64,000 nucleotides of DNA from Chrysomallon squamiferum (Eukaryota > Mollusca > Gastropoda > Neomphalida > Peltospiridae): NCBI GenBank assembly GCA_012295275.1, contig CM022671.1, positions 25,772,322-25,836,321 of the forward strand, given 5' to 3'. The translations under genes and the position numbers were made by a program. This document shows positions 1 through 35,211 of the stretch, piece by piece (position 1 is the first letter of the stretch; each line of letters starts with the position of its first letter). The notes beneath the pieces were generated by a model. That model was not told the origin of the DNA. It saw nothing but the letters and a program-made list of their open reading frames with translations, and did no database searches.

Positions 1-3000
1 AAGCTTTTTATTTTTATAGTTATTATAAGCAAAGAACTTTTTTCTTCTTTTTATTTCAATTTATACAACATATATTTAAGTTCGTTCATACCTGAGTAGG
101 TATAATTTTAAATAAATTGGTTTGATTAGATTTTATTAGTGATTTATTCAGATTAAAATTCTAAAAAAAAACTGAATTTTAAAATTTATCATTAATGTCA
201 AATAAAAAAAATATATATATATATTATATATATAGAATTTTAAATGAATTTTACTATACATTTTATTTAGTGTTTTGTAGTCCTAATATTTAATTTAAAA
301 TGTTATTTTATCATTTATTATTATGTCTATATTCTTTTAATTTAGTATTATGCATTCATAAAAAAATTTATTATGCTATTTCAAAATTTAAATTTATGTT
401 TTTTTAAAAAGCATTATTAAGACGTATTCTGACATTTATAGCGTTTCTAAACTAGTAAATGTCAGTTTGAAACTGTGCACCAGAGTTCATTACACCCTCG
501 TTATCAGACCACTCCTGCAATTTTCATTTCACCTACAGTACACAACTTTTCACACCCTCAGCTTTCCAATCACCTCATCTCTTACTTCATAAAAACAGAA
601 AATAAAAAAATAAAAGAAACCACACAAACACCTTTATTTTCTCCGCTAATTGCATAAGAGAATTCTTTGTATCTATATTCATAGCTTGCACTGTAAGACT
701 CGTAACCGTTATAGACATGGAAGAGCTATTGATCCCTGACTTTTACAACTAGACCTCACATTTCTATTTCAGTCCGAAGTTAACACGTCAAACTTCATTC
801 CCAGTTCCTCATTACACTGATCTGGCAGAGCGAAATCTGCCGTTTCCAACTTTTAAAACGTGCGAATCCACGCAGTAACGAATGAGTTGGACTGCTATAA
901 AATATTAAAACCTATTCTGAAGCTAGGAAATCTGAAGTTTCTGTGAATAAATTTTACAAAAATTAAATTTTGAAAAAGAGTCATGTGCGGAGAATAATCA
1001 ATATTCCTTTCTCAAACAGCAGTGCTAAAAATTGCCAAAATTTAAAGTTATTTGGGCTGTAATCAATATCCCCTGTTCTGCGATGCTGAAATAGCAAATA
1101 AGGAGCACTCGCCAGAACAAGAAAAAAAAAAAAAACTAAAAAAACTAAAAAAAAAAAAATTTTTTAAATTATTCTTCAAAGCAGATTAATCAACCATGCT
1201 TTTAACATGATTTTTTTTTTTTTTTTTTCACAAAAAAAAAAAAAATTAATAAAAATAGAGACAATAATGTCACTGAGAAGCATTTTCAAAGGTGATTCAG
1301 ACTTTGTCATATTGTGTCAAATTAAGTTAAAAAAAAAAAAATGTAAAAATCATTCAGGTTTGTATGTCAAATCTTTGTTCACTAATATTATTCCACAAGG
1401 ACCCAAAAAAAATTGATTGCACCAGACACTGAATAGCAGTCAAGTGCTGAATGAAATGTTTTCATCCTGTATTAAATCAGGAGTCAGGGAATGTACTCTC
1501 ACTTCTCAATAGACCCTAGAGAATTTCATAAATATCTGTAATAAACTGAATATACAGAATATAAATACCGATACCTCATTTAAATGGCTTTAGGATCTGT
1601 CAAACAGATTTAAATGAACATATAGGATATCAGTGACGTATTTTAAATATACATGAAGGATACAAATATAGTCACCAATTTCAGATGAACATATATACTA
1701 TGATATAGAATATAAAAGTCATCTATTTTAGGGGCACACACACTGGATGAAAGTGCAAGTCAACTGGTTTAAATGCCCACATGAGAATACACAATGCCAT
1801 GAATTTTTATTTGCCTCTATAAAACACTATAAATAAATAAATAAATAAATAACACATTTTCGATGTATATGTTGGGTATAAATATCGCTCATTTTAAATG
1901 ACTATATAGAGGATTATTTTTTTTTTTTTTAAATTCATTTATTTTAAATATGCATCTAAGAATATAAATGACAGCTACTTTAATTGCTCACTCACACAAC
2001 ATACATATAAATAAATGTGCGTCATCTCTCTATTTTTAATGAAGGATGTAAATAACGTCACATATTCTTAGAATTTCATCAGCTTTAAAACAAACAGGTC
2101 AACAGGAGTTTAAGAAAAACAAAAAAAATAATAATAAAAATTAATGTCAAACGGTGACCGAAGACTAACCCTGAGTAAAAACGCAGTCAGATGAAATTTG
2201 TAACTCTGAATATACTCCTCTTTAATCAATAAGGAAATTGTTGCTCGCCCATTGACAGCAAGCAATGCTGATCGGCTAAAAGCTAAAAGATATGGGTCAT
2301 ACTAGCCTAGTTTCACTGATCAAGATACCAAAAATAATCATCTGGGTCATACACAGACGGGTTTTAAGAGAAAGCAAACAGATGTTCTAAGGCAGGTTTT
2401 ATCTTACCTGTTGAACACAGTGGAAAAAGGCTTCAATTAAAAATATTTAAAAAATCTCTTTGTGTAGTAGTAACATGGGGAACATTCTGGTTGTCAAAGA
2501 TCTGGGTTTGGTTCAGTGTTACAGGCACAAAGATTTAACCCCTTTTTAGATGTAATAGAGAAAGAGGAGAAAGAGAGAAAAATATAAGACTGTGATGATA
2601 TGATAATAGAACTTAACAAGGGTAAAGAAGATGAAAGAATCCACAAACACAAAACACATCATCTCAGTTTGATGGTTTCTTTGTTGTGTTTATTAACAAC
2701 AGATTCTGGCTTGTATTCAGTCAGTTTAAAATAAAACGACACCTCGTCTTTCTCAAGTGCTGTGATTCTGTAGCCCCAGGCTTATCTGGAGTAAAAAAAA
2801 AAAAAACATGCCCTGAAGCCCAAATTACTGAATAATATACATCTGTATACAGTTTAATCAGCTGCTGAAATCCTTGTGGACAGGTTGTTGTCATTAGGGT
2901 TAAATGCAAACATGAAATACTTCAATTAAACTGTATTTAACTGTTACTTTAAATACATACATTTAAATTAAACCAAACATTTTATCTCTATACATACAAA

Positions 3001-4047
3001 TACACAGGAACAAATTCAATAAAATTAAAATGAAAATGTAATCTGTATACAAACAAATACACAACCACAAATTAAACAATTATTAAAGTTTTTAAAGTTT
3101 GTTTTTTTACATTTCAAATATATTTTCCAAATGCATAATGATTTCTGGCAACAAAGATTAACTCAAAAGACATAAAATACCCATGATTAATAAATGCAGT
3201 GTTTAGATTATCAATGTTTTAAAATATTGTTACTTGTTGACGATAAGGAATAAAATATATATATAAAACAAAATAAAGCTGATTTAATTTTCTCACTAAT
3301 TTTTGAAATCTGATTTTAACATTATCCTTTTTTCTCAGTGATTACATATATTTATATATATAGCATTTACAACAACTTTATTTCAAACAGTCAAAACAAA
3401 ATTCCCCTGACATCATATGGATTTATACCACTGAGGTAAGTTTCTTTTTTTTTTATTTATAAACTTTGCTGATAAACAATGATGCAAGATTTATTTTCTC
3501 ACTTTTTTTTTTTTCTTTTTTTTTCACAAAGATAAAACAAAGAAGAAAAAAAAAAGTGTTTAAAAAATGTAATTGTCAATTTACTTTCTCTGGGGCCAAC
3601 AAACAAAGAGTAAAATGTAAGCATTATTTTTGGACCAGCCCGAGACAGACACCTGTATGTAGAGCAAGGTAAGAGATAAAGCTCAGGTACAAGATTACCT
3701 GTACTTGGTGATAGGGATACCTGACAACGCGGGCTGTGCTGTACAAAAACAATGGGGCTGTGAAAAGAGCACCTATTACACCGAGTTTGAACAAACTCGT
3801 TGTGTTTTCTTCACAAACATCGCAGTTATTTTAACATACACGGCCTCAACAATGACCAGGACTGTGCAAACTGGACTGTGGTCAGAACAAAGGGAGGGAA
3901 ATTAATTCTGGCTACAGAATGAACAAAAAGGGCATTTTTGTTAAATGAATTGTCAATTGCTGTTATTCGACACTTGAGTCTGAGAAAATAAAAACATCAG
4001 GCAGAAATAGTTGTGATAGATCACCTTAATTTGTATCAGTAGATTTA

Positions 4048-4079
<32 letters not shown>

Positions 4080-4832
4080 ACACATACTATTATTTATTAA
4101 AATACTTTTATTATTATCTTCTTTAATGCTATGGTTATCATCATCTCTAATACTCCCACAAAAATAATGGAATGTACTGTCCTGTTATGGCATATTGCCA
4201 GGAATCATTTACAAAGTATACTTTGAGTATATATTTCTTCATTTTTGTTGTCTAAAACCATACATTTATTTTAAAACATTAAATATGGACAAATAACGAA
4301 GAACTGTTTTTTTCAACTCGTTTGTTTGTAGGTTGTTATTATTACGTTTATGATGATCTTCATCCAGATCTGTCAGAGACATTAACAAACCATTTTCAGG
4401 CAGTTTTAACACACACTGTGTCAGTCGTTTTGTTCACAACCACTGAAGCATCCACGAATCAGCTGGTCTTTAACAGATACGATTCTCTGATAAAAAAAAA
4501 AAAACCCCACCTAATTTCATATATCCAGCAATTTTTTTTATTATTATTATTAATTTTTTTAAATCATATTTATGGCCAATATTAAACCTGCATATCAAGC
4601 TGATATATACAACACATTATTAAAAATAAATAAATAAATGAAATATTAACATATTTCCCCACAGAACAATCCATTGTTTTTGTTTGTCTCGGATTTCTAA
4701 ACCATCAATTTCATGAATGAGTTGCAGGCACTCAAAGAAAAGCAGCATTTCCTGTACCAACTGATTAAACCAATTATTTCCTGTGACCCACACACAGCTT
4801 TTGTATTTGTATCAAATCAAAGCTCCATTCAA

Positions 4833-4887
<55 letters not shown>

Positions 4888-5088
4888 CAGTACATGCATT
4901 CTCACTTTGTTTAAGTGTGTCAAATTAGCATTGCTATTCAAACTGCATTGTTATATGTGTTGTGCTATATGATCGTGCAACTATCAATACAGCAACTGAC
5001 CCTGGAACCTACAAGTATATGTGATTATCTATCATCAGCTGACTCTTAACTGAAATATGTATTGTATAAATACAGACTGTGAAAAAAA

Positions 5089-5119
<31 letters not shown>

Positions 5120-7562
5120 GTTTTTAGGACTTAATTTTAATGCTGTCATGTTTAATAAAAAAAAATTCTAAATGATATTTATATAGTTCAGCCCAACAGT
5201 AACCAATTTACAAACTGAACAGTTTTACATTACATCCTTACTACAAGCCAGTATCATTCAACAAATGCTAACAGCAATGACTACCGTCACTACACATTAT
5301 ACAAAATCTGCATTTCTTTTTTTTCTTCTTTTTTTTCATAAGCAATTGGATAACATTATAAAAAATATCCTTTCATTCTGTTTTATTAAAATTCTATGTA
5401 TGTACGTGTCTAGACTAGTTCTTTTCTATACACATAAAAGTTTTGTACTGTAGACCTGTTGTGATCATAGTGCAAGTGTTTTATAGCCAGGTAATACTGA
5501 TACAGTCTGCTGAGTTGTTATATACTTCATTTATTGCATACAATGGAATACGAACATACTGTGGAATACTATACCTGCATGTGTTAATACAAAGCATAAA
5601 CAAGGCTAATACCAGCATTATATGCAGACATTAGTTAAATAAAAATAATAAAAAAATATCCCCAGACTAAAATGATTGTTTGATGAAACTTTGTACTTTT
5701 TAGTGTTAATGATTGCTGTGTCACAAATACATGGTTATGTGAAATACAATAGGCTACACTTGTAATCAGGGGTTTTAAATTTTAAAAGTATTGTTCATAG
5801 ATTTATTTTGTATCCTTATAAAAGTGTTGGGCTTTTGTTTATTTAATTGGCTTTTGACTGTCCTGTTCAAAAAATAAAACACAGCATATGTAACAATAAT
5901 TTCTGCTCGTTTGAATAAGGAGTATGTGAAGTAGAAAGTATCCATTAGAGCATGTTCAGTCTTGCTTGTTTCATTTTATTTACTTTTTTTACAGTGAAGT
6001 GATCAGGTAAAATATATCCTTCAGCTCGATTAGTTAATTGTAAAAACCATTCACGTTTCAAACAGAAAATATACCCGTATGTTCAGACATGTATCAAATG
6101 TAAGATAAAGCTAGATATTTAATACATGATACACCTGTGTGGCTGGATGTCCATTTCAGAGACATATCCTTATCAAACACACAAACCAGACTTATCAAAC
6201 ATGAAGCATTTGCCCATGTGTTAGAACACGTCTTTCAAACACATGATACATACATGTGTTGAGAAATACATTTGAAGCAAGATACATTCATGTTTTGGGA
6301 CGTACATCTACATTTCAAACTCATGGTATATGTATATCCATGTGTTTAGGCACATATTGCAAATATAATATATCTGTGTGCTGACATGAACTTCAAACAC
6401 AAAAGTATTCCACATGATAGCATGTATATATTTCAAATACATTATAAATCAATTTCAAGTGCAAGATGGATCCAAAGGATTAATCTGTCCATTTCAAATG
6501 GATGATGCATGCATGTGTCCAGAAATAAATGATATTCAATTTAAAACACAAGATACCTTCATAGATGATGTTACAATGCATGAGACATTTAAGTACTTAT
6601 AAATACATTTGTAATATGTATATTTCACCTGTAATGACAAGGCACATTTCAAACCCAATACATTTCCATACATTTATAAATACATTTCTAACATGTATTA
6701 TTCACCTGTAATGACAAGGCACATTTCAAACCCAATACATTTCCACACATTTATAAACACATTTGTAACATGTATTATTCACCTATAACATACATGATAC
6801 ATCCCAGTGTTTAGACTCATATTTAAAACATTCCTAGAGGACAGAGACCTCTAGGTACTGTTGTTGAAGGGGTGCACTGAAGTGTGTGCTGGTATCCAGA
6901 CAGTACAGTTTCTGATTACAGGACATTTGTCACTTTAGTGCTGACTCTAACAACAGTGGCAGCAGTTAACATTACACCTGTCTGTTCACCTGATAAACAT
7001 GGGAAAGTAATTTATTTTACATTTGTTTTTGTTTTTTTTCTTTTTTATATATATATTTTTTTTTTTTCAATTATTTTATTTTATTTTATTTTATTTTTTA
7101 TTTTTTATTTATTTTTATTTTTTATTTATTTTTATCTTATCTTATTTTATCTTATTTTTTATATTATTTATTTTATTCAATTCATTAATTTTTTTTAAAT
7201 TATTTGCTGCTGTTTATAGAAACAGTTTCCATTATAATTATTTTGTAAATATTTCACACACATCTTTAGTGTTTGTATTTAAATTTCTGTTTGATTGTGT
7301 AATATTGCATATGTACGTATTGTATTAGACATTACAAAAAAAACACCAATAATTTACAACAGGTGAGGAAAAAAAGCAAAACCTCAACATATATCTATTA
7401 CTAGAAAACCAATGACAATGAACAACAGGGTTTTACTTTCTTTTCTTTTCTTTTTTTTTTCATACTAAATTTCTATAAAGGATACATTTCTGGAACTGAC
7501 ACAGAACAAAAAATAAAAAGGTGACCTTACTAGCAGACTAGAAAGGAAATAATAAAGGATAC
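1..7562 (-). other. NLK intron 3 (5' part), non-coding
   Basis: No coding exon was recognised on either strand. The stretch holds poly-A/T runs, (CA)n at 4048-4085 and 4836-4884, a T-rich ATTTT region at about 7040-7200, loosely repeated ATTTAAATGAACATATA-like sequence at 1550-2060, and a degenerate minisatellite at 6050-6800. The next NLK exon (YVVTEL...DLHKI in relatives) was looked for and not found, so the intron is longer than 7.5 kb. Confidence 0.6.
6050..6800. repeat. degenerate minisatellite with a 77-bp tandem core
   Basis: Repeated wording around ACATGATACATACATGTGTT and TTTCAAACACA recurs through the region. The best-preserved part, 6600-6790, contains TTCACCTGTAATGACAAGGC at 6624 and 6701, a 77-bp period of a little over two units. 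Confidence 0.6.
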
Positions 7563-29408
<21,846 letters not shown>

Positions 29409-29760
29409 TACAAATCCATATACAACTTGCACTCGACCCGTCCGGTCGAAAAATTATGTGAACTGTAATTCTCCTGAAGGCAGCATGCCCGGAATCGATG
29501 CTTATCTCTTCGGCAGTGACTCCCCTACTAATCTGGAGAGTTTGGTGACTAAAGGTGAAGTTTTGACGGAGAAAATCGACATAAAACAGTTAGTAAGACG
29601 GGGCACTGACTCACTCAGGCTTGTGAGTCCAGCACACAAAGACGATCACGTGACCACGCCTGTTCGTTTCCCAAGATTCAAAGGCCATTTCCTCTTGCCG
29701 ATGCGATCAGCTGACTGCTCAATGGGATTAACCAGATAATGGTTCTAAACCGGTTTATTC
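29409..29760 (-). promoter_or_regulatory. NLK 5' UTR and promoter region
   Basis: Sequence immediately upstream of the NLK start. It is visibly less AT-rich than the surrounding DNA and has several CpG dinucleotides, as expected of a housekeeping-type promoter without a clear TATA box. A 123-codon open frame on the plus strand here is antisense to exon 1 and its leader and resembles nothing I know. The transcription start cannot be placed from sequence. Confidence 0.5.
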
Positions 29761-30317
29761 GTTACTGCTGGTTTGTTTAAATACTAATTAAATGAGAAGA
29801 AAGACAATTTATCACTGAAAAGAAAAAACGAAAAAAAGAAAGAAAGAAGAAGTATAGACTTCCTTAAACCAAACGATGTTATTTATAGTAACAGATATTA
29901 ACAATGGAAAATATTACTTTTAAATGTATCTTATCCAATCAGAATTTTCGTAATTAGCATATGTGTAATTACATTACAAGCACTTGTATTAAAAAATCAT
30001 TACAACTTTAGTATCGACAGTTTTACCTAAATTAAGACACTAATTTTGTTCACTAAAATTAATTTAAGTCAGTGATTTCCTTCTTATATATTTTTTTTTT
30101 TTATTATTATTATTATATTTTAATTTTTTTTTTTTTTTTTAAAGTTATGATTGCAGTTATTGGTTTGGTTTAGATACCTGAATGTAATGTTTTGATCACT
30201 ACTGCTGCTGCTGCTGCTGGTGCTACTATTACTACAACAACAACAACTACTACTACTACTAATAATAATAATGATAATAATAATGACAATAATAATATTA
30301 ATGTCATTGCAGCCTCA

Positions 30318-30400
<83 letters not shown>

Positions 30401-30466
30401 TAATAATAATGACAATAATAATATTAATGTCATTGCAGCCTCAACTACTACTACTACTACTACTAC

Positions 30467-30502
<36 letters not shown>

Positions 30503-31980
30503 CAGTAATAATGTTATTACAGCTACAACTTTCAATGTTTCTGCCATTGCTATTACATCTATTACTACTACTACCACTACTACTACTACTACTACTACTA
30601 ACAACAACAGCAATAATAAATAAATAAATACAAATTGTGTATGTGGTCATTATGAACATCTGAATGACTAAATAAAATGAAATATAAGGTGAACATTTAT
30701 GTCAGCACATGTATATACTTACACAGATGCGCGCGCTCACGCACACGTGCCCACGCATAGAGATTTACGAGAAAACCCACAGTCACGTACGCCTGTCGCT
30801 AATACACTATACGTACACAAATACACACGTTTATGCACATATATGCACGTACGAATACTGTTGCTGACATGTAACAGAAATTCATATAACACAGATTTTA
30901 AAACACCCATCACATAATTATACATGATGCTAATATACAGAGCGATACATGTATGTATTCACGTCACACATATAACATATTTTCGACACTGTGTATATAT
31001 ATATATATTTTACAAAGATGAACAGGACTTAGTGTGTATTCAAATTACTTCTACTGTGTACAAGTGTCGTTCACATACACAAACACAAAGACACTAATAA
31101 ATACGATACAGAATAAAATTTTAATATACAGATTCATTAATACTGCTAATGCCATATACTACTACTGTTACTGCTACAGTTATACTCAAACACTGAAATA
31201 AGTATAATACTATTACTACTGTATCAACGTTTTGTTGTACAGAAGCAACATAGATTATTCAGTTGCTGTGTGTTGAAAAAAAAATAGAACTTGACGTCAT
31301 TTTGAAACAAAAAGCAAGTTCATTGTACATGTAATAAAATCACTCGCAGCATTACAACCTGGTTACAAAGCTTAATAGACTTCCCTTTCTAACTTGTCTA
31401 TCGTACTAACTTGATCTTTCGTTTACTGTTTATAAGTTGACACCTAATTTTCAGCCGAAATTGTGTGACTTTTTACGATGTCCTGCATGTAACGCTAAAA
31501 TAATAATAATAATAATAAAAATAGTAATAATAATAATAAAATTTAAAAAAAAAAAAAAAAAAAGAGAAGAAAACAGGCATAGGGTCAACGTAGGTTTTCA
31601 ATATTTCATTGATGAAATCAGTCAGAATCGTTCTTTTTGACAATTTGTGTGAGAGTTCATTTCTCTACAAACGAACAGACTAAAAGAAAATGATCCTGTA
31701 CATTTTTTGTGCTCTTTTCAATTCAAAAAAGTTTCAACGTAATTTTGAACGTTTTCGAATCAAGAATAAAAAAGCAAAAACAAAACAAAACAAAACAAAA
31801 CTATAATAAAATTGTAACTGAAAACAAATGCTACCGCTTGACAAATATTATATTTGGATCAAAAGTCTGACAAGATAATTACGTGACGTTTGTATATGTC
31901 AAGATGGATATTTTCACCCGTATTTTGGTTCTCAGAAACTCGACTTAAAAGCAGAGAAATGCTGTATATACTTACTCCAT
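29761..31980. other. intergenic DNA upstream of NLK, repeat-rich
   Basis: No gene was recognised. It carries the long trinucleotide array at 30195-30620, a CpG-containing CA-rich stretch (about 30720-30850) and AT-rich sequence. This is the spacer between the NLK promoter and the first duplicated unit of the tandem array. Confidence 0.6.
30195..30620. repeat. compound ACT/AAT trinucleotide array
   Basis: Blocks of (ACT)n and (AAT)n alternate. A longer unit containing AATATTAATGTCATTGCAGC and then CTCAACTACT occurs twice (about 30293-30330 and 30418-30460), so the array has also duplicated at a scale of about 125 bp. The four overlapping open frames of 70-147 codons here are homopolymeric (Thr/Asn, Leu/Ile, Val, Ser) and not genes. 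Confidence 0.95.
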
Positions 31981-33168
31981 TGCTATCTTTTTTTTATTTT
32001 GTGAATTTTAATTTAAATTTTTTTTTATTATTATTATTTATTTATTAATATTATTATTATTATTTTATTTTTTGTATACTTTTTAATTTATTTATTATTA
32101 TTATTTTTTTTTTCATTATTTATTAATTTATTTTTAGTTTAGTTTAGTTTAGTTTAGTTTAGTTTTTTTTTTTTTAGTTTAGTTTCTATTTATTTATTTT
32201 TTTATTCAGTTTACTTTAGTTAACTTTATGAATAGGTGTGTGTTGTTCGTTCTTTAGAAAGTCTGATTCGATAAAATAATTAATTCTTTCCCGTCGATGT
32301 AGGCCTACGACTGAAGGCGGACAGGGGGATGGGGACAATTGCTGTCTCAGATTCAGTGAGAAAAACAGTTGGCAACATTTGGGCAAGACAAGAAGAAACT
32401 GATATTTTTGTTTTTTTATCTGTGTAAAATTTCGGTTACGTCAACTCCTCTGGCCCCCCCACACACACACACACACACACACCAAATAATCACCATTTGC
32501 AACAGTCTTTCCCTGGTTTGGGCTGGCAAGAGTTGTCTTACCAGGTGAATCAATGTAATCATATGGCAGCGGCAAAAAATCGAATAATCTGCGCTCGAGG
32601 GGAGAATACAGTTCTGGTACCTCCACCCCCACTTGAGTCATTCGTGAGATGTAATACATTACGTGATTTGTGACGTATTATTCGATTTAATTAAAGAATC
32701 ATTTACCACTTCACCGTAGCCAAAAATAGAATTCAACGTGCTGTTTGTATTTTCCAAAGGAAAGATACTTATAAATAGTGGTTTTTAATTTGAATTTGAA
32801 TTTTAACTGTTTCACTTTAACTGTTTTATGATTTTACAATGATTTAAAAATAATAATGAAAATGAACAGTACTTGTTTTCCTTGGTTTTTCAGTTTTACA
32901 GTCTGGCATTTATTTTAAAAACTGACGTATTCGCATGAACTTTACCCTCGATACATCGCTTACTAGACTGACATTAATTTCTACACGTGTCATTAGGATA
33001 AAACTGTACTTTGTATGATCTCTGCTCTATTTAAAATTAATTTGTATTATCCAATTAGATGTATTTTCTGCGAATCACTGCGAAGTTTTCAGTCAAATAT
33101 AATTTGAACTCCCCCCCCTTTTTTTTTCCTTTTTTTCTTGGGGGGGGTAATGTTTCTAAATATAGATT
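31980..33168. repeat. 5' flank duplicon, copy A1
   Basis: Nearly the same sequence recurs at about 38210-39329, upstream of the third array gene. Shared landmarks are the ATTT/TTTAG-rich start, GATGTAGGCCTACGACT, CACCATTTGCAACAGTCTTT, the short minus-strand open frame, and a CCCCCC-T/C run-GGGGGG block just before the gene promoter. The two array units that carry this flank also share the MSLRVINTSKVY N-terminus. Confidence 0.8.
32542..32641 (-). CDS. unidentified possible first exon, duplicated (copy 1)
   Basis: Minus-strand frame starting at ATG 32641: MTQVGVEVPELYSPLERR, then LFDFLPLPYDYIDSP, ending at a good donor consensus (CCTG/GTAAGA). The identical 33 codons, the ATG and the donor are kept in the duplicate at 38737-38836. 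I do not recognise the protein and saw no convincing second exon to the left. The ATG itself lies in a sequence (CCCCCACTTGAGT) that also recurs in array 3' flanks, so this may be a gene fragment caught in the duplicon or chance. Confidence 0.25.
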
Positions 33169-33227
33169 GGGGTATTCCAGAACATTCAAACAGCGCCATT
33201 ATTTTTACAGCTGACGTGATATTTAAG
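33169..33227 (+). promoter_or_regulatory. promoter of array copy 1: kB-like, TGACGTG and TATA-like elements
   Basis: GGGGTATTCC at 33169-33178 fits the NF-kB consensus GGGRNNYYCC. TGACGTG at 33212-33218 is half of a CRE/bZIP-type site. TATTTAAG at 33220-33227 is in TATA position, about 120 bp upstream of the conserved ATG. The same three elements recur in order in copy 3. Confidence 0.5.
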
Positions 33228-33348
33228 TTTAAACTCAGTTATTCCGACATTTAAACTCTATGGTAAAGACGTTGATCGGAGCTCGAACGTACTCGAAGCT
33301 GAAGAAACTTGTTCGGCTACACATTTGTCAAAACCGAGGTTAGAAATA

Positions 33349-33902
33349 ATGTCTCTCCGGGTTATAAACACAAGCAAAGTCTACTTAAGAAGGTTTGGCA
33401 TGGACCCAATATTTGCCCAAATAGACGACCGTCAGGTGAAAGTTGGGCCTTTACAGATGGGCAATTCAGGATTTGTATTCATAAGAAAGACAGCAAAAGC
33501 TTCAACAAGAAGTCACGGGATGAAATTATTAATTTCCTGAGGATAAAAATAAGGGGTAAAACATTTGCGATCGTTCCTAAAATAGAACCAAACAGCGACG
33601 TTCTTCAAGTCGAGCTTCAACGTATAAAAGAATCTGACGATCAAAACGATCCAAAGCTTTGGTTTGTTTTAAAACTCAACGACGGATTTGAAATGCTCGA
33701 ATCGTTTTCAGTGCCGGGATATTACTTAAGTATTGACGAACAAGGAGTTGATCTCAGAAGATTAGAAGAATTGCCTGCTGGAGAAAATTACTGTATTGAG
33801 ATGTGGCCAGTGGAGAAATCTAGATCACACGTATTTAACCGAATGAAATTTGCAGTTTCTAAAGCACTGAGATCGCCGTGTGTATGTGGAAACAATGAAT
33901 AA
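33349..33902 (+). pseudogene. IL-1/IL-18-like beta-trefoil protein, array copy 1, frameshifted
   Basis: Type I copy. The conserved ATG at 33349 opens MSLRVINTSKVYLRRFG... and the frame stops at 33540 after KLLIS. The rest of the protein (LRIKIRGKTFAIVPK ... to the TAA at 33902) continues in another frame. Compared with copy 3, one G is missing after ATTTC near 33534, where copy 3 reads ATTTCGCTGAGG. Downstream of that the frame is open and keeps all family motifs (DVLQVELQRI, LWFVLKLND, ESFSVPGYYLSI, CIEMWPVE, C-terminal CVCGNNE). The promoter looks intact. Either this is a very young pseudogene or there is a one-base sequencing error. The 197-codon open frame from 33309 has the wrong frame for its first third. 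Confidence 0.75.
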
Positions 33903-35173
33903 TAACCACAGTAACATTTCAAGCATTGATTCAAGAATCCGGAGAAAGATCCCATTAACAGAGGTGGCACTTGGGAGAAAACCGACATTACATTATTCTC
34001 CAGTCCAGGTGTTCAGAAAAAGTGGTCACTTTATTGGGATAAATATAACTTTATAAAGAAAGTGGGGAAAAAACCCCAACATGGAGTGTTTTAATAACAT
34101 TTTTAAGTGTACAGTTTTATCACATCACATGTATGTGTTTACAGTTGAAGCACTGATGCCTCAACCCCCACTTGAGTTATTCCTGCAATATTTTACAATA
34201 CGTGATTTGTGATATATTACTGTCTTGAATTAAGGAATCAGTTACCACTTTTCAGGAATCAAAAATAGAATTCCAAGGAAAGGTACTTGTACATTTGATT
34301 TTGTTTTTTTTCTTTAAATTTTAATTTTAATTATGATGTTTCATAACTATAAAGCAGGAAGGACATTATTATGGCAGTGTGCTGTTATTCACTTTTAAGT
34401 CTGTAACCTCGTACATACAGAAGGATGGTCAGTGATAAAACATAAAGACGGTACATTATACAAAATGGCTACAACTCAAAAACTCTTGCCATTCGTTCTT
34501 TGTGCATGTGCTCTAACTGTAACTATCCTTGACATAGAAAGTGATATTTGATATTAATTTTCTGTCTATTTCTATATTTTATCTTTATCCACATTTCTCA
34601 CAAACTACTCTTTATGTTATCAACTTATCTATCTATGTTTTACCCTCCTGTTCTCAAAATAACCAATTAATCAGTAAAGCAGTGACTTTGAATAACATTT
34701 TAAAAAGTAAATTACAAGTAACTAATCGAAGTAAATATAGTTCCGTGCCTGAAAATACAAAAATTTGTCCAGTTATCATATCTTGTCAGTACGTACATAT
34801 GTATATTTGCTAATTATTATAATAGTATCGATTATTTTTCAAAGGTTGATAACTCTACATACTCAGTTTCTTTAGAGAACAAGAGTTACTTGCTCTCTTT
34901 TGAAAATTATGCACATATTGAAAAACAAATAATAAGCCATGTAATATATAGGTTTTTAATTTTATAATTTATATACTGTACATATTCAAAGAATTAAAAA
35001 AAAAAAAAAAAAAAAAACTACCTCTATATATCTACAGATTTTTCTTCGTTTTTAAATTTATATTTTAAAAATACTATCTATAGGCCTCTCTTTATTGTTT
35101 TAAATAATTTGCATTGTAATTACTTAGTGTCATCTAATTATAGGTTATATTTCTTTACTTTTTACAGACCTAT

Positions 35174-35211
<38 letters not shown>

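Noticed and set aside
30170-30659. Four overlapping frames of Thr/Asn, Leu/Ile, Val and Ser repeats
   Set aside because: These are translation artefacts of the trinucleotide array.
33309-33902. A 197-codon open frame taken as the protein of array copy 1
   Set aside because: Its first third is in a different frame from the family; the conserved N-terminus is in the overlapping frame starting at 33349. The long frame exists only because of the frameshift.
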